Source: Clostridiales bacterium (GTDB lineage Bacteria; Bacillota; Clostridia; Peptostreptococcales; Anaerovoracaceae). From it: a stretch of DNA of 53,826 nucleotides. The stretch's first letter is position 1; each line of letters begins with the position of its first letter. The notes under the pieces were generated by a model, which made no database searches, had not been told where the DNA came from, and saw only the letters and a program-made list of their open reading frames with translations. Where the stretch lies: assembly GCA_022773945.1 (NCBI GenBank), contig JALFNS010000032.1, positions 1 through 53,826 on the forward strand, in the 5' to 3' direction. The position numbers and the translations under genes are program-made. This document shows, piece after piece, positions 52,909 through 53,826 of this stretch.

Positions 52909-53460
52909 AAGTATCCTATTACCGTCTATCACGAACACGGCTCGCTCCCCGTCCTCAGGGAACCGGTCCTCCAGGAGAATTATATCGCCCTTACAGAACG
53001 ACGGCATGAAGTTGTTACTGGTGACTTTGATAGCTGCGTATACGTCCTCGCAGTCCGTTTCAACGTCAATCACCTCGCTGCATTTGTACTCGAAGCCGTC
53101 CACCATTGCGCCCTCCGGAACGAAGCAGGGCACAACGTAGGCATCATCACAATCATGTCTGGCGGTCATAGCCTCATATCTTCCCACAAGGTACATGAGA
53201 GCCTTGCCGTGGCTGCCACACTTTCGATAATTCAAAATCAGATTGACTTCTTTCGGGGTGTAGATTTCCTCACCCATGAGATGATTGACAGAGCATCCGA
53301 GTGCTTTTGAGATTGCGGTTACTGTAGATACTTTCGGATCTGTTACTTTTCCGTAGTAGAGATTACGTATAGTTTCAAGCGGGACCTCTGAGCTGTTAGA
53401 CAGCTCCCTGCAGTCCACACCCTTAACCCTCATTATTTCTTTTAACTTGTCGCCGAGCAT
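52849..53460 (-). CDS. XRE-family repressor with degenerate S24-like domain, frameshifted
   Basis: Transcriptional repressor. The N-terminal helix-turn-helix reads LKEIMRVKGVDCRELSNSS and LETIRNLYYGKVTDPKVSTV. The C-terminal half (YVVPCFVPEGAMVDGF, KVTSNNFMPSFCKGDIILLE, RAVFVIDGNRIL) is S24/LexA-like but has Phe where the self-cleavage Ser of the SM motif is expected. The reading frame ends at 52849 with an unrelated tail (PEIRGEKRAECAP); the true ending is in another frame down to 52779. The ATG at 53460 follows GAGAGGCG; upstream starts lie within the promoter region. It is divergent from a Spo0A-C-like gene. DNA binding may survive the truncation. Confidence 0.78.
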   Translation of the reverse strand: MLGDKLKEIMRVKGVDCRELSNSSEVPLETIRNLYYGKVTDPKVSTVTAISKALGCSVNHLMGEEIYTPKEVNLILNYRKCGSHGKALMYLVGRYEAMTARHDCDDAYVVPCFVPEGAMVDGFEYKCSEVIDVETDCEDVYAAIKVTSNNFMPSFCKGDIILLEDRFPEDGERAVFVIDGNRILPEIRGEKRAECAPFYQPSR

Positions 53461-53489
53461 TTCTCGCCTCTCGTCATTGATGACACGAT

Positions 53490-53496
53490 TTCGACA
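53490..53496 (-). promoter_or_regulatory. Possible 0A box
   Basis: The minus strand reads TGTCGAA, the core of Spo0A binding sites, in the leader of the XRE gene and near the gene for a Spo0A-C-like protein. A single 7-mer, so only suggestive. Confidence 0.25.
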
Positions 53497-53512
53497 ATAT
53501 TTTACAAAAGTT

Positions 53513-53541
53513 ATGTTACTACTGGTATTTCTAAATGTCAA
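53513..53541 (-). promoter_or_regulatory. Promoter of the XRE repressor with operator in the spacer
   Basis: Minus strand TTGACA (53536-53541), 17-bp spacer, TAACAT (53513-53518). The spacer holds the motif TTTAGAAATA (53526-53535), which fits self-repression. Confidence 0.65.
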
Positions 53542-53556
53542 ATATTAGTATATTAT
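53528..53556 (+). promoter_or_regulatory. Divergent promoter of the Spo0A-C-like gene
   Basis: Plus strand TTTCTA (53528-53533), 17-bp spacer, TATTAT (53551-53556). The -35 box lies in the putative repressor operator, so one bound repressor could block both divergent promoters. Confidence 0.45.
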
Positions 53557-53592
53557 GCACTTAACGTATCACAGTTTGCGAAGGAGGCTGAT

Positions 53593-53826
53593 ATGAGAAG
53601 AGATTTATTGGAAGCCATCCGTTGTGCGCTGTTTGATTTAGGCATCCCGCCTAATCTGCTCGGATTCAAGTACATCGAACTTGCCATACTCATCTGTATT
53701 GAAGACGAGGACGACCATAACGGGCACCTCAAGAGATTGTATGATGAGATCTCAAAGATTTATGAGACGTCACCCGGCTCGGTGGAGAGGTGTATCAGAA
53801 ACGCCATATCCATGTGCTGGATGCAG
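53593..53826 (+). CDS. Stand-alone Spo0A C-terminal-like DNA-binding protein (cut by window edge)
   Basis: The 78 visible codons read MRRDLLEAIRCALFDLGIPP, then NLLGFKYIELAILICIED and SKIYETSPGSVERCIRNAIS. This follows the Spo0A effector domain: a GIPxxLxGFxY opening and the recognition-helix pattern TxxxVERxIRxAI. Spo0A normally has a receiver domain first; here the effector-like domain begins at residue 1, behind AGGAGG at 53582-53587. It may continue past the window. It is divergent from the XRE repressor. Stand-alone Spo0A-C-like proteins occur in mobile elements of Firmicutes, so this may be an element border. Role unknown. Confidence 0.75.
   Translation, partial: MRRDLLEAIRCALFDLGIPPNLLGFKYIELAILICIEDEDDHNGHLKRLYDEISKIYETSPGSVERCIRNAISMCWMQ

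Overview
The window looks like chromosome of a low-to-mid GC Firmicute, most likely a gut-associated member of the Clostridia. The evidence is the hrcA-grpE-dnaK-dnaJ operon behind a perfect CIRCE element, strong AGGAGG-type ribosome binding sites, sigma-A promoters, AGA-rich arginine codons, AddA instead of RecB, a bile-salt-hydrolase-like enzyme and a Spo0A-type DNA-binding domain. The genus is inferred, not shown. Nearly everything is on the minus strand; no rRNA, tRNA, transposase, integrase or conventional CRISPR array was seen.

Layout (minus strand unless noted). 1-3872: tig-clpP-clpX-lon (lon cut by the left edge) from its own promoter. 3885-7538: a CYTH protein, then TetR / radical SAM / bile-salt-hydrolase-like cluster. 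7561-14940: argG, and carB-argH-fumA-fumB. 15086-16455: an island of long hairpin elements (see below). 16466-21026: ADI-type operon argF/arcB-arcA-arcC with a second, divergent argH paralog. 21136-28005: MocR, THUMP methyltransferase, HutD fusion, orphan DNA methyltransferase, YgiQ-type radical SAM. 28023-31750: CHAP-SH3 hydrolase, YqeY, S21, HIT protein, MtaB. 31852-33158 (+): C39-like lipoprotein and DUF523. 33169-35612: WYL regulator and two lipoproteins. 35783-38422: vanY-prmA-rsmE. 38507-43158: heat-shock operon. 43262-48974: gpmI, PHP protein, addA. 49055-52600: secreted lysozyme-like SH3 protein and an orphan histidine kinase. 52779-53826: a frameshifted XRE/S24-like repressor divergent from a stand-alone Spo0A C-terminal-like protein (cut by the right edge); this looks like the border of an accessory region.

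How the genes fit together. Arginine synthesis (carB, argF, argG, argH) and arginine deiminase catabolism (arcA, arcB, arcC) lie side by side with a class I fumarase directly behind argH. Run together, ADI plus ArgG/ArgH would form a citrulline-arginine cycle that converts aspartate to fumarate and ammonia, with fumarase consuming the fumarate. That is a pathway inference.

The best candidate for something undescribed is the 1.37 kb island 15086-16455 between argH2 and argG. Two long hairpin elements in inverted orientation share a core of about 150 nt. Their helices keep pairing through compensatory changes, and their outer arms have unrelated sequences that still pair. Between them lie a small gene with its own promoter and terminator, and an array of a 9-mer (TTGTCAGAA) in strictly alternating orientation, separated in six of seven intervals by 22-23 nt of unrelated sequence.
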